Source of the DNA: Psychrobacter sp. Pi2-1
GTDB taxonomy: Bacteria > Pseudomonadota > Gammaproteobacteria > Pseudomonadales > Moraxellaceae
Reading direction: 5' to 3'
Length of the DNA stretch: 44,348 bases
Assembly: GCF_904846645.1 (NCBI RefSeq)
Contig: NZ_CAJHBO010000024.1
Location: 1 to 44,348, forward strand
Shown: in pieces, positions 1 through 8,552 of the stretch
Numbering within the stretch: position 1 is the stretch's first letter
Layout of the letters: each line of letters starts with the position of its first letter
Translations under genes and position numbers: made by a program
Notes under the pieces: model-generated
What the model saw: only the letters and a program-made list of their open reading frames with translations
The model's database searches: none
Told to the model about the DNA's origin: nothing

Positions 1-60
1 GGTCATACCCTCGTCTAAGCTTTTTAGTACTTGTTTACGAAAATCTAATGAGTAAGTCAT
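1..60 (-). CDS. IS630-family transposase, N-terminal 20 residues (partial)
   Basis: Reading the minus strand from 60 gives Met-Thr-Tyr-Ser-Leu-Asp-Phe-Arg-Lys and so on, the usual start of IS630-type transposases, where the first helices belong to a helix-turn-helix that binds the inverted repeat. Only about 20 codons are present before the window edge, so the DDE domain cannot be assessed here. The same family appears as C-terminal fragments at 25871 and 44229. Confidence 0.75.
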   Translation of the reverse strand, partial: MTYSLDFRKQVLKSLDEGMT

Positions 61-121
61 GGTCTTTATGATAGCAATTAGGTTTGATAATTAGTTTATA
101 ACACTTTTAAGTGGGATTGGT
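1..121 (-). mobile_element. IS630-family element, 5' (start-codon) end, cut by window edge
   Basis: The first 121 bp hold the transposase start and the terminal inverted repeat of an IS630-type element reading leftwards. The outer end aligns, with several mismatches, to the outer end of the IS at 44228 when both are read inward (shared core TAAAA-(T/G)-TGTTAT). The bases next to the element are TA at 122-123, matching the TA target preference of IS630/Tc1-mariner elements. The rest of the element is outside the window. Confidence 0.8.
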
Positions 122-1107
122 TATATATTAGCAGCAGTGAAAGAAAGGTAAATGTAATAAAAGCAATATGTACATAGGTTATAAGCATAAATTTTTCTAG
201 AGTCTAAATTCTCATTGATCCATGTATTTCTGTTGTTTATTAATGTGTTTTTATAGAAATCTTTCTTAGTATGCTCACAATTATAATAATTTGATAAAGC
301 ATTTTTTACCTCATTAAAGGGTAAGGGTTCACCACTATTGTAGAAGCAATTAGGTAGTTTCTTTATGCCATATTTTCTAGTTGAATCCCAATAATAATCA
401 TTACTTGATGATTTTGCTAAAGTAATAGGTATAGGGTAGATTTTATTTAATATGGCGTATGAGAATTCATTAAAGTATGTAATGCAGGTTTGTAAGAAGT
501 TTTTGAAGTCTTCTAATGAGGAGTCTCTTTCTTTACTGTTATGCCCCATATGACGATGCTTGGGAATAATACTAAGTATATCGATATCAGATAAGTTATA
601 AGCGATTTTTATGAAATCTCTTGCAGTATTTAGCTTGTCATAAAGAGTTGTAGTGCTTATAGATTTTGCACCACTTAAACGCGCCTTTTGATAGAGATTA
701 ATTTGATAATATTTATAATTAGATGCTAAATCATCTAAAGTAAGAGGCTTAGAGCCTTCAAAATCACAAAAATCAAAAAAATATCTTAAATTATGAAGGT
801 AACCTCGCACCGTTTCATCTCTCAACCCTTTTTGAAGGATTTCCCTAAGGTACCTTCTCAACCATTCTACACGTTCTATAGACAATGTTGATTCATCAAC
901 TAGGCCCGTAATATAGCTCTTAGTTTTATCTCGGGAATGACCAGAATCGTTCTCTCTATTGGTATAGCAGACTCTACCAATATCGACTTTAAAGGACACA
1001 CCATCAGCTCTTGAACCTACAATTACTGTGTATTGAGGATCAACGATATCTTCTATTTGCTTAGTGCTTATCTCAATAAGCTGCCTGTCATTGAAAGAAT
1101 TAGACAT
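121..1107 (-). pseudogene. Tyrosine-recombinase-like protein truncated by IS630
   Basis: This is the third gene of a coupled minus-strand set. I chose ATG at 1107 because it follows an AAGGG Shine-Dalgarno at normal spacing and overlaps the upstream recombinase stop by 8 bp; an ATG at 1125 is possible but lacks this. Roughly residues 75-190 are helical and resemble the core-binding (SAM-like) domain of tyrosine recombinases (a motif of type VRGYLHNLRYFFDF). The catalytic domain with its R-K-H-R-Y residues is absent. The frame ends exactly at the IS630 junction: the TAA stop at 121-123 is made from the target TA plus the first base of the IS. The intact gene was therefore probably longer and this copy is likely not catalytic. 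The family assignment is inferred from the fold pattern and context. Confidence 0.65.
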
Positions 1108-2536
1108 TATATTCGCCCTTATCAAATGTTACGCCGAACGTATCTTGTATATCATTGAATTCTTTTACTTCCGAGTCGAATTTTAGATAGGCCTCAGTGG
1201 TTGTTAGGCTTCTATGGTTTAACCTTTGTCTGACATGATCAAATATCTTAGAATCAGGGTATTCCTTAGCTCTAAGGTTTCTTACGATATTCATCCCATA
1301 GGTAGCACGCAAATCATGGAATGAAAAATTTTGAAGACTTGGTTCAAATTTTTGAACCTTGGAAATGAATTTTTTTAATTCATTTCTTAAAGATTGGCCG
1401 TTTTTAGGTACCATAACGGGCGCTTCAGTGTTCCAAACTGGTTTAGGGTTGTTACGATTACGATCTATAATTTCTCTTTCAGCAGTTAAATAGGGGTTTC
1501 CAGTTCGAGTTAAAAACACATAGTTATCGTCAGTATTTGCATAAAAGCTGTTTATATTTTGTCTTCTATGTTCCGCTCTTTCGCAATCTATATATGTTGC
1601 TAAATGATCAATTAGGTTACGTGAAAACATTAAGCGGTTTAGTCGCCCACCCTTTGAATCTGTTCTGTATTTATATCCAGTATTTATCACGGCATAATTT
1701 GAATCAGCATTTTGTTCTAAGTAGTGGAGAGCAGTTTTGATACAAGCAATAGAGAGAGTGCATACGCTTTGTTGTCTAGCTCCTGTTCCGAGAGCTATTC
1801 TTATCATTAGCTCTAACTCTATTGACGCATAGTTTTTATCAAATGCCCTGAAAATAATTTCTTGTTCTTCAGAGCTTAAAGGACGCAGACTGCCTCCATC
1901 TCTCAACTTACCTAGTGATGGTAAGGGTTTTCTGCTGCTTCTTAGCTTGAGATCATTTGTAATAACACTAATATTCCTCATTATTCCTACATTATTATGA
2001 ATAGGTATAGAAACCTTCCTTTCTCTAAAGGGCTTATTCTCTATATCAGACTGAGATACGAATGATTGATGCTGTATATAATTATAGAAATGAGCAACAG
2101 AGGACAGAATGTTATTAATGTATTGAGAGCTAAAGTCGTGCTGTTCTATTACAGCCTGTAAAAAAGCTTTGAATTTGCGAGGAACTCTTTGCTGATACTG
2201 GGTAGGTAAGTCTAAAAAGTGTTGGTTACTATGTTCTAGGTACTGTAGATAGTATTTTAGGTGGATAGCTCTTGCGGATAACGTTTTCATATTTGAAAGC
2301 GCAGGAGTGTCTAGTTGTCCCATGAGATATAGGTTACCTATTTTCCAAGGTAAACCATCTGATTGAATGATAACAGGCATTCTGAAGTGATAATCTGAGT
2401 TAGCTAAAGAGCTAAAAGTGTAATCGTAATCATTAGCCTGAGCAGTCTTTGACCAATTTGCATTCTGCAATCTAAACCGTCTTAGATAAATTACTTTTGC
2501 ATTAGAGTCAAAAAGGTCTTTAAGAGAAGGTTTCAT
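1100..2536 (-). CDS. Tyrosine recombinase / site-specific integrase
   Basis: A 478-residue phage-integrase-type recombinase that should cut and rejoin DNA through a tyrosine intermediate. The C-terminal catalytic domain shows the first Arg in GTGARQQ (about residue 255), the HxxR box in HDLRATYG (about 405-412) and the last His plus Tyr nucleophile in LNHRSLTTTEAYLKF (about 435-450). An N-terminal core-binding region precedes it at about 85-170. The start overlaps the stop of the small RHH gene by ATGA, and the stop overlaps the next recombinase-like gene by 8 bp, so the three are translationally coupled. Sets of two or three coupled recombinases are known from Tn554-type and RIT-type elements; membership of either is not shown here. 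It appears intact. Confidence 0.85.
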   Translation of the reverse strand: MKPSLKDLFDSNAKVIYLRRFRLQNANWSKTAQANDYDYTFSSLANSDYHFRMPVIIQSDGLPWKIGNLYLMGQLDTPALSNMKTLSARAIHLKYYLQYLEHSNQHFLDLPTQYQQRVPRKFKAFLQAVIEQHDFSSQYINNILSSVAHFYNYIQHQSFVSQSDIENKPFRERKVSIPIHNNVGIMRNISVITNDLKLRSSRKPLPSLGKLRDGGSLRPLSSEEQEIIFRAFDKNYASIELELMIRIALGTGARQQSVCTLSIACIKTALHYLEQNADSNYAVINTGYKYRTDSKGGRLNRLMFSRNLIDHLATYIDCERAEHRRQNINSFYANTDDNYVFLTRTGNPYLTAEREIIDRNRNNPKPVWNTEAPVMVPKNGQSLRNELKKFISKVQKFEPSLQNFSFHDLRATYGMNIVRNLRAKEYPDSKIFDHVRQRLNHRSLTTTEAYLKFDSEVKEFNDIQDTFGVTFDKGEYNV

Positions 2537-2688
2537 CTCTTTTCTAGTTCACTGAGTTCTTTGGCTTTAAACATAAGCTTTTCTATATATTGAGATAACG
2601 AATGGAACTGGTTCTTTGCATCATTTATGGCAAAATTCTTAAGTTCTTTAGGTACCCGGACGTTCATCTGAACCTTCTGATTTGACAT
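2533..2688 (-). CDS. Small ribbon-helix-helix (Arc-like) DNA-binding protein
   Basis: A 51-residue ORF. A beta-strand segment with alternating residues (VQMNVRVPKEL) is followed by two predicted helices (NFAINDAKNQF, SLSQYIEKLMFKA), the Arc/MetJ ribbon-helix-helix layout used by small dimeric repressors and accessory factors. ATG at 2688 is preceded by an AGAGG-like Shine-Dalgarno. The stop overlaps the recombinase start by 4 bp (ATGA), so it is the first gene of the recombinase operon. It probably acts as an autoregulator or directionality factor by binding the nearby palindrome at 2720-2740; that role is inferred. The strand sequence resembles the N-terminus of the divergent gene at 2804 (VQFNLRIPTEL), so the two may recognise related sites. 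Confidence 0.7.
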   Translation of the reverse strand: MSNQKVQMNVRVPKELKNFAINDAKNQFHSLSQYIEKLMFKAKELSELEKR

Positions 2689-2719
2689 GTATTTACCTCT
2701 TTAGGGTTTGTTACATAAT

Positions 2720-2740
2720 ATGATAGCATTATGCTATCAT
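2720..2740. promoter_or_regulatory. Perfect palindrome, likely operator between divergent genes
   Basis: Two 10-bp arms (ATGATAGCAT and its exact complement) surround a single central T. The site lies between the divergent 51-residue RHH gene and the RHH+HTH gene. RHH and HTH repressors bind such dyads, so it is probably the shared operator. The binding protein is inferred. Confidence 0.65.
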
Positions 2741-2803
2741 TGCCGCAAGTTCCTTATGGTAATATTATTTGTTTTAAATTCAATATTCTATTTGGGCTTT
2801 AAA

Positions 2804-3748
2804 ATGTCAAAAAATGTGCAGTTTAATTTAAGAATTCCTACTGAATTGAAAGCCCTGATCTCCGATGCCTCAAAAGTTAGTGGACGTTCAATTAATGCCG
2901 AGGCACAGTATCGACTAGAAAAATCTTTTGAAGGTCAAGAAGGAAGTTATATCGAAGCTATCGACGATTTAAAGAGTTTTTTTGATGCTCATTTACGTAG
3001 CGATCGCTTAAATCTACTATCTGGCAAACTAAATTTCCTCTTGAGTGAAGCTAAGGCAACTGATAGTTTTCATACCCCAAGTATTTCTAGAGTTGCTGAG
3101 GCCCTGGGATACAATAGTGTGGGCGTTACTGAGGATTGGTTTGAAGGGCGAAAAGAGCCATCGTTTAACGAATTAGAAAAATTAGCCACATACTTTGGAT
3201 GCCAAAAGAATTGGCTCGTTCATGATGAAGGAAGGCCTTTCGCAAAAGAAACATTTGAGTTTGGTTATGATATTGAAGAGAATGCTAGAAGCTTATTAAA
3301 AGGTAATAATGAAGATGAGGTTAAGTTGGTCTGGTTTGCTCGGAACAATACTGAAAACGGTGAACTAGTTATTATCAAGCATTACGATAGTTGGCATGGT
3401 TTGGTTCTAGACTCTCGTGTGCATGTCAGTGACAAAGTAGGTATAGGTGGCTCTGAAGACAGAGCGCTCCTATCCTTAACATTAAAGTATCTTTGTAAGT
3501 ACCATATCTCAAAGATCAGAGGAGCAATAGTTTCAGAACCAGACTTTAACGAATTAATTTGGGCCAAACAAAATCCGATCAAAGTAATTGATAAGTATCG
3601 TCACAATTCTTGGATTGAAGATATTTGGGATAGGTCAATGTATTCAAAGAAAGCTAATAGTTACTGGAAAGGATGGAGTGAGATGTGCATGTCTAATGAA
3701 CTTTATATTAGTGGACATGAGATTTTATCTAAAATATCTATAAAGTAA
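2804..3748 (+). CDS. Arc-type RHH plus helix-turn-helix regulatory protein
   Basis: A 314-residue protein starting at ATG 2804, where a typical RHH N-terminus begins (VQFNLRIPTELKALISDASK); the open frame extends upstream to 2708 but that part is unlike a folded start and runs through the palindrome. Residues 1-45 are ribbon-helix-helix. Residues about 80-145 resemble an XRE/Cro HTH (SISRVAEALGY, WFEGRKEPSFNELEKLATYFG). The C-terminal half (about 150-314) is not recognised. Two DNA-binding domains in one chain is an uncommon arrangement. It faces the recombinase operon across the palindrome and is a good candidate for the element's master regulator. An IS5 element begins 29 bp after the stop, but the C-terminus looks natural. 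Confidence 0.6.
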   Translation: MSKNVQFNLRIPTELKALISDASKVSGRSINAEAQYRLEKSFEGQEGSYIEAIDDLKSFFDAHLRSDRLNLLSGKLNFLLSEAKATDSFHTPSISRVAEALGYNSVGVTEDWFEGRKEPSFNELEKLATYFGCQKNWLVHDEGRPFAKETFEFGYDIEENARSLLKGNNEDEVKLVWFARNNTENGELVIIKHYDSWHGLVLDSRVHVSDKVGIGGSEDRALLSLTLKYLCKYHISKIRGAIVSEPDFNELIWAKQNPIKVIDKYRHNSWIEDIWDRSMYSKKANSYWKGWSEMCMSNELYISGHEILSKISIK

Positions 3749-3776
3749 TTTGAGATAAAATAAGTATGCCATACTA

Positions 3777-4613
3777 GGGCGTGTCATCAATTAGCATAGA
3801 TATTTCAGAATAAGCTATACTTAGATCGTATTTAGGAATTTGAGCTCAATGACTATGACAAGACGACATGCCCTACGTGATGACCAATGGGAGAGAATTA
3901 AAGACATTCTACCTGGTAAACCAAGTGACGTTGGTGTTACTGCAAAGGATAACCGCTTGTTCGTAGAAGCGGTTCTGTACCGTTACAAGACCGGCATACC
4001 TTGGCGTGACCTACCTGAACGCTTTGGCGACTTCAGAGTGATTCATACTCGTTTTAGTCGCTGGTCAAAAAAAGGCGTATGGAAGCAGGTTTTTAATCAA
4101 CTCTCTGAACAATCCGATGACGAATATGCCATGCTAGATGCCACGATTGTTAAAGCCCACCAGCACAGTGCTGGAAAAAAAGGGATCAAGCCATTGGACG
4201 CAGCAAAGGTGGACTGAAGACTAAAATACATACTCGAACAGATGCATTAGGCAATCCTACTGGCTTTTATCTAACAGGTGGGGCAGCTCATGACCTGTGT
4301 GGCTCAGATGAATTGCTTGATGTCAGTATTAGCCAAACGTGGCTTGCCGATAAAGCTTACGATGCTGATGCCCGCGTTATTGAACCGATTAAAGCAGTGC
4401 AAGGTAATGCAGTTATACCATCTAAGTGTCATCGGCTGCAGCCAAGAGACTTCGATAAAGAGCTTTATAAAGCGAGGCACCTAATAGAGAACTTCTTTGC
4501 CAAGATTAAGCAGTATCGTGCGATTGCCACTCGCTATGATAAGTTAGCCAGTCATTTCCTTAGTGCCATTCACTTAGTTTCTTGTGTCGTTTGGCTTAAT
4601 TGATGACACGCCC
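3777..4613 (+). mobile_element. IS5-family (IS427-like) insertion sequence, complete
   Basis: An 837-bp element with perfect terminal inverted repeats: GGGCGTGTCATCAATTA at 3777-3793 and its complement at 4597-4613. It is flanked by TA on both sides (3775-3776 and 4614-4615), as expected for a target duplication of TA or similar. One transposase reading frame, split by a frameshift, fills it. The transposase stop codon lies inside the right repeat. Confidence 0.9.
3849..4603 (+). CDS. IS5-family transposase made by -1 frameshift
   Basis: The first frame (from ATG 3849; TTG 3840 and ATG 3855 are alternatives) encodes an IS5/IS427 N-terminus with RRHALRDDQWERI and GIPWRDLPERFGDF, and ends at 4217. 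The second frame continues the family sequence with GRSKGGLKTKIH, the DDE Asp region in ADKAYDAD, and the C-terminal YKARHLIENFFAKIKQYRAIA. The two join at a run of seven A at 4175-4181: slipping back one base gives a continuous product of about 251 residues. Programmed frameshifting is known in this group, so I treat it as functional and not as a mutation, but a simple sequencing or mutational frameshift in the A run cannot be excluded. Confidence 0.85.
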
Positions 4614-4822
4614 TAAAGAAAATCAATAAATATGGACGTGCAAGGTAGCCATTACTCGTGGTAATGCGCCTTTAGCAATGTTGCTTTATTGTAATGAAAA
4701 TAAGGGCACTATACTAGCGTTATTGCGAGCAAATACTGATGTAAATAATAAGGTAAGTAGTAATAAATAATGCTAAACCAAGGATTTAGCGTCTATGTTA
4801 AAAAGGCTATTTAGTAAGATTG

Positions 4823-4862
4823 AAAAAGACAACGTCCTATTATCAAAGGACGTTGTCTTTTT
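4823..4862. terminator. Bidirectional intrinsic terminator downstream of dsbD
   Basis: A 16-bp perfect stem (arm AAAAAGACAACGTCCT) has an 8-base loop and ends in a T run; the 5' A run gives a T run on the other strand. It lies about 40 bp beyond the dsbD stop. The rest of the 4614-4903 gap holds no gene that I can support. Confidence 0.85.
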
Positions 4863-4903
4863 AATGGGTAGAAATGATGTGGAATTTATCTACATTTAAA
4901 CGA

Positions 4904-7063
4904 TTAATTTAGCGCGGTTAAGGTTTGCTCAAACGCTGCGCGCCCGATTTCACCCACTTGCTGATTGACCAATTGCCCGTCTTGATAATACAGCAATGCT
5001 GGCGGACCAAATAGTTTATAACGCGCTAAGATTGCTTTTGAATCAGCCGTAGTCTCCGTGATATCAAGTCTGACCAATTGCCAATCTTGCATTTGCGCAG
5101 GGCGATTATGAAATAAGTTTTTCTCCATAATCCGGCATGCAATACACCATTCGGCGGTGACATCGACCAGCACTTTAGGATTGGCGGCGACAATGGCATC
5201 TAACTCAGCAAGCGTAGTAACAGTTTTATCTGTTGCATTACTCATGGCTGGTTGATCAGCAGTCGTCTGCATCACCGGCGCGGCGCTTAATGACGCGAGC
5301 GGATGCAAGCTGTCGTCATTGCCCAATGCGGCGCCGACGATTAAACACGTCGCCCAAATACCAGCGATTAAGCCTAGCGCTTGGGTCAGCATCCGACCTT
5401 TGCCTAGCCAGCTCCACGCCCACATCGCCACGACCATAAACCACAGCGCCCAAACCATCAGCATCACAGGCGAGATAAAGACGCGTTCAATTAATAACAA
5501 TGCCACGGCAAAAAGCAACAAAGCAAAGCCCTGCTTGACCCAATTCATCCACTCGCCTGCTTTTGGCATGATTTTACCTTGGGTCGCGCCAATTAAGATA
5601 AGCGGCGCCGATAAACCAAAACCGAGCATAAATAAAGCGGCAAAGCCAAGGAGCGGACTTCCAATCGTTGATACAGCAAGCAGCGCCCCAAATAAGGGTG
5701 CCGAAACGCATGGCGATACCACGAGCGCCGATAAGAATCCCGCAATTAAACTGCCACCCGTACTACCAAGTTTGCTATCCCCCGCTTGGCTTAGACCCTG
5801 CATTTTACTACTGATAAATCTCGGCAGACGAATGCTAAATACGCCCAACATATAAAGGGCTAATAAGACAAAAACGATGGCAAACCCAATTAAAATAATC
5901 GGATTTTGTAGCCAACCGATAATGCCTAACGATTCGCCAAATACCGCAATGACCGCGCCTAAAATACCATAAGCGATGGCAACACCAATAGCGTAGCTGG
6001 TCGTTAAAATAACACCGCGTTTTACCGTTGGATTGTCTTCACGCGCGACGATATTGGCAACAATCGGTAGCATCGGTAACACGCATGGCGTCAATGCCAA
6101 GACCAACCCTGCCAAGAACAATAACACCAATGCCAACCACGGATGCGAAGCTAAGCCAAAAGGGTCACTATTAATGGCGTTATCAACGACAACGGTATTG
6201 TTTGTTGCAGTTGTAGCGCTATCGTTTGCTGGCATATTACTTGTGACATTGTCGCCTACAACTTCTTCATCGGCACCAGAGATGGTATTGCTAGTACCAA
6301 GCTCTGCATCTAATGCTTCATCATCTAACAAAGCGTAATCAATCACCTCGTCATCTGGCGTAGTTTGCTCTGTAGCAAGACGATCAGTATCAGTCGCCTC
6401 TGTAGATGCTTGCGCAGTTTCTGCATTGCTGTTATTGCTCGCAGAAACTGTAGCAGTGCTACTTGAACTATTGGCTGCCGATTGTGACGCAGCAATTTTG
6501 ACCGTGGTTTTTATTTTCTCCGGTGGATAACAAAGTCCTGCTTTGGCACAGCCTTGCCAACCTATCGTTACAGCGGCATTATTTATCGCCTTGCCATTAC
6601 TACTGCTCAAAACGGTGCTAGCAACCATATTGGCTTGGTCAAAGACCAATACTTGACCAAAGGTCGGATCATCTATGGAGATAGGCTTTTGGCTAAAGCT
6701 AAAAGGTGCAGCGCTCACGCCAGCAGGCAACGTTAGCTTAATTTGGTCTTTATAAACATAGTGCTCAGGCGTAATGTCAAAGTTAATGGCTAAGCGCGTG
6801 CCATTATTGACAGGTTTACTACTGCTACTGACCTGAAACGCTTCATCAACAGGCAAAAATTTCGGTTGGGTCGCGCTTTTATCACTGCTAAATAAATCGC
6901 CCAATCCTGCCGCTTGCGATGCCACTGGCACGGCCGTCAGCCCAGTCGCTGCTAGCCCTGTCAATAATGAACCCGCGCTGAAAGCGAACGCCAACAGATA
7001 AGATTTTTTCGACGATTTATTTTGCGTTAATGACGGAGACTTTTCTGCGCTCTTAAGGGACAT
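4904..7063 (-). CDS. dsbD: Thiol:disulfide interchange protein DsbD
   Basis: An inner-membrane reductase that carries electrons from cytoplasmic thioredoxin to periplasmic DsbC/DsbG and the CcmG-type thioredoxins. The 719-residue chain has an N-terminal signal/anchor segment (about 22-50), the periplasmic alpha domain with its cysteine pair in GCAKAGLCYPP (about 170), an unusually long acidic Ser/Thr/Asp-rich linker (about 190-295), an eight-helix membrane domain with Cys in LTPCVLPMLP and SPCVSAPLFG, and a C-terminal thioredoxin-like domain with WCIACR. It is longer than the E. coli protein (about 565) because of the linker. Its upstream region is disrupted: the IS982 end lies only 70 bp before the start codon, so the native promoter or co-transcription with lnt may be lost. 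It probably supports the ccmG system in this window. Confidence 0.93.
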   Translation of the reverse strand: MSLKSAEKSPSLTQNKSSKKSYLLAFAFSAGSLLTGLAATGLTAVPVASQAAGLGDLFSSDKSATQPKFLPVDEAFQVSSSSKPVNNGTRLAINFDITPEHYVYKDQIKLTLPAGVSAAPFSFSQKPISIDDPTFGQVLVFDQANMVASTVLSSSNGKAINNAAVTIGWQGCAKAGLCYPPEKIKTTVKIAASQSAANSSSSTATVSASNNSNAETAQASTEATDTDRLATEQTTPDDEVIDYALLDDEALDAELGTSNTISGADEEVVGDNVTSNMPANDSATTATNNTVVVDNAINSDPFGLASHPWLALVLLFLAGLVLALTPCVLPMLPIVANIVAREDNPTVKRGVILTTSYAIGVAIAYGILGAVIAVFGESLGIIGWLQNPIILIGFAIVFVLLALYMLGVFSIRLPRFISSKMQGLSQAGDSKLGSTGGSLIAGFLSALVVSPCVSAPLFGALLAVSTIGSPLLGFAALFMLGFGLSAPLILIGATQGKIMPKAGEWMNWVKQGFALLLFAVALLLIERVFISPVMLMVWALWFMVVAMWAWSWLGKGRMLTQALGLIAGIWATCLIVGAALGNDDSLHPLASLSAAPVMQTTADQPAMSNATDKTVTTLAELDAIVAANPKVLVDVTAEWCIACRIMEKNLFHNRPAQMQDWQLVRLDITETTADSKAILARYKLFGPPALLYYQDGQLVNQQVGEIGRAAFEQTLTALN

Positions 7064-7132
7064 GAAGGGCTACCTATTATTTCCAATATTCGAATTGACC
7101 AATTCACTGTCTGTATGGACTTGTCTATTTAC

Positions 7133-8160
7133 AACCCCAGTTCGGGATAAGCCACATTATAACTCATTGATACTATTTACAATGTTGCTACCTGTCCCTG
7201 CTGAGGCATATTTTTGATGGTGGGTTTATAGGGAAACCAGCAATAAGCAATTAAACCTGACAGCAAGTTTGTGATAAACCCCGTGACACTACGATGGCGT
7301 GAATGCTCAATCTGACACAAGTTTTTAAGCTCCCCAAACACCGTTTCAACCAAAGAGCGATGATTGAGTAGTGCCTCATCCATAGGCTCAAGTAATTGGG
7401 GTTTCATATTACGCCGAAGTTTCGTTATCAGCCTAGTATCACTGTGTTTTGTGAGCCACGCGTTTAGTGCTTTACTGATGTATCCTCTATCACCAAACAG
7501 CTTACCAAATAACGGCGTTGCCATATCCTTAACAGGCACTCTGTCATCCGTATTACCCGCAGTGACTTTAACAGATACAAGCTCGCCCTTATGATTGATA
7601 ATGGCGTGCAGCTTAAAGCCATAGAACCAGCCCATGCTGCTTTTGCCTCGGGTTGCAAGTCCCTTAAAGACTTTATGACGGTAGATACGCTTGTTATGAC
7701 AAACTGCTATCTTGGTTGAATCAATATAGCTGATACCCGTACAGTCGCCCATCATGCTTTGCAAGTAGCTGCACAGTGGTATGATACTGCGCGGTATAAG
7801 CTCTATAAATCGCGAGTAGCTCGGCAGATTTGGAAACTCCCGTTTCATCATGCCAAGCATGTGATGGTAGTAAAACGCCTTAAACTGTCGATAACGTAAT
7901 TGATGAAACAGTATCAAGATGGTCATAATCTCTGCTACACTTATCTGGCATGCTCTTAACCTTTGGTGTCCCGTTGCGATTAAATGAGCGTCAAACTCAG
8001 GTTTGAATTGCTGATGAAAGTCGTCAATATGGCAGTATAGTTCGGTTAGGTTGTCCATGTAAGAAGTCCTTGTTGTGAAGTTTGTCTTGGTAAACTTACT
8101 TTAGCAACTTCGGACTTCTTTTTTTATTTTTTTTTTGAGCCCTTATCCCGAACTGGGGTT
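7133..8160 (-). mobile_element. IS982-family insertion sequence, complete
   Basis: A 1028-bp element with 19-bp perfect terminal inverted repeats (AACCCCAGTTCGGGATAAG at 7133-7151, complement at 8142-8160). It encodes one transposase on the minus strand. I see no clear target duplication at the flanks. It sits between dsbD and an IS3 element. Confidence 0.9.
7177..8058 (-). CDS. IS982-family transposase
   Basis: A 293-residue DDE transposase. Family signatures visible are ISYIDSTKIAVCHNKRIYRH around the first catalytic Asp (about residue 110), KLFGDRGYISKALNAWL around the second (about 185) and SLVETVFGELKNLCQIEHSRHRS with the Glu (about 240). The length is normal for the family and the frame is open throughout, so it is probably active. 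The start at 8058 lies about 100 bp inside the right end of the element. Confidence 0.92.
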   Translation of the reverse strand: MDNLTELYCHIDDFHQQFKPEFDAHLIATGHQRLRACQISVAEIMTILILFHQLRYRQFKAFYYHHMLGMMKREFPNLPSYSRFIELIPRSIIPLCSYLQSMMGDCTGISYIDSTKIAVCHNKRIYRHKVFKGLATRGKSSMGWFYGFKLHAIINHKGELVSVKVTAGNTDDRVPVKDMATPLFGKLFGDRGYISKALNAWLTKHSDTRLITKLRRNMKPQLLEPMDEALLNHRSLVETVFGELKNLCQIEHSRHRSVTGFITNLLSGLIAYCWFPYKPTIKNMPQQGQVATL

Positions 8161-8276
8161 ATATTATATACAACATACTACAATATACTATTAAGGGATA
8201 CAAAATCATGGTGAGCTATGCTGAAGAAACCGTAGAGATAAACTTGGTAAACTAAGCGTATTGACAGGAGTTTACC

Positions 8277-8552
8277 ATGACCAAGAAAGTAAGAACCTAC
8301 AGTGACGAATTTAAAGCCGAGGCCGTCAAGAAGATATCAGACAATAATGGCAATATCTCAGCCACTGCAAAGCAGCTTGGCATTGCCATGCAAACGCTAT
8401 CAAATTGGCATAACAAAGCCAATCAAGGCAAGCTTGTCGGCACAAAGCAATACGATCCTGATCTTATGAGTGCTCTTCAAGAAATAAAGCAGCTCAAGCG
8501 GCAGCTCAAAGTGGCTGAAGAGGAACGCGAAATACTAAATGAGGAGGGATAA
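8277..8552 (+). CDS. IS3 transposase OrfA (HTH subunit), altered C-terminus
   Basis: A 91-residue OrfA with the HTH_Tnp_1 domain (RTYSDEFKAEAVKKI, ATAKQLGIAMQTLSNW) and a leucine-zipper-like helix (LMSALQEIKQLKRQLKVAEEEREIL). The protein ends in Asn-Glu-Glu-Gly, where IS3 OrfA proteins normally continue with a Lys-Lys-Ala-x-x-Tyr-Phe-Ala segment. A match to that missing segment (GCG-TAC-TTC-GCG) is found about 65 bp further on, suggesting that the OrfA end was interrupted. The Shine-Dalgarno AGGAG lies just upstream of ATG 8277. Confidence 0.8.
   Translation: MTKKVRTYSDEFKAEAVKKISDNNGNISATAKQLGIAMQTLSNWHNKANQGKLVGTKQYDPDLMSALQEIKQLKRQLKVAEEEREILNEEG

Noticed and set aside
4278..4484. 68-residue plus-strand frame within IS5
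   Set aside because: Out of frame with the transposase, whose conserved sequence occupies this region.
5319..5855. 178-residue plus-strand frame inside dsbD
   Set aside because: It lies antisense to a well-conserved dsbD region, has no recognisable domain and no convincing start site.
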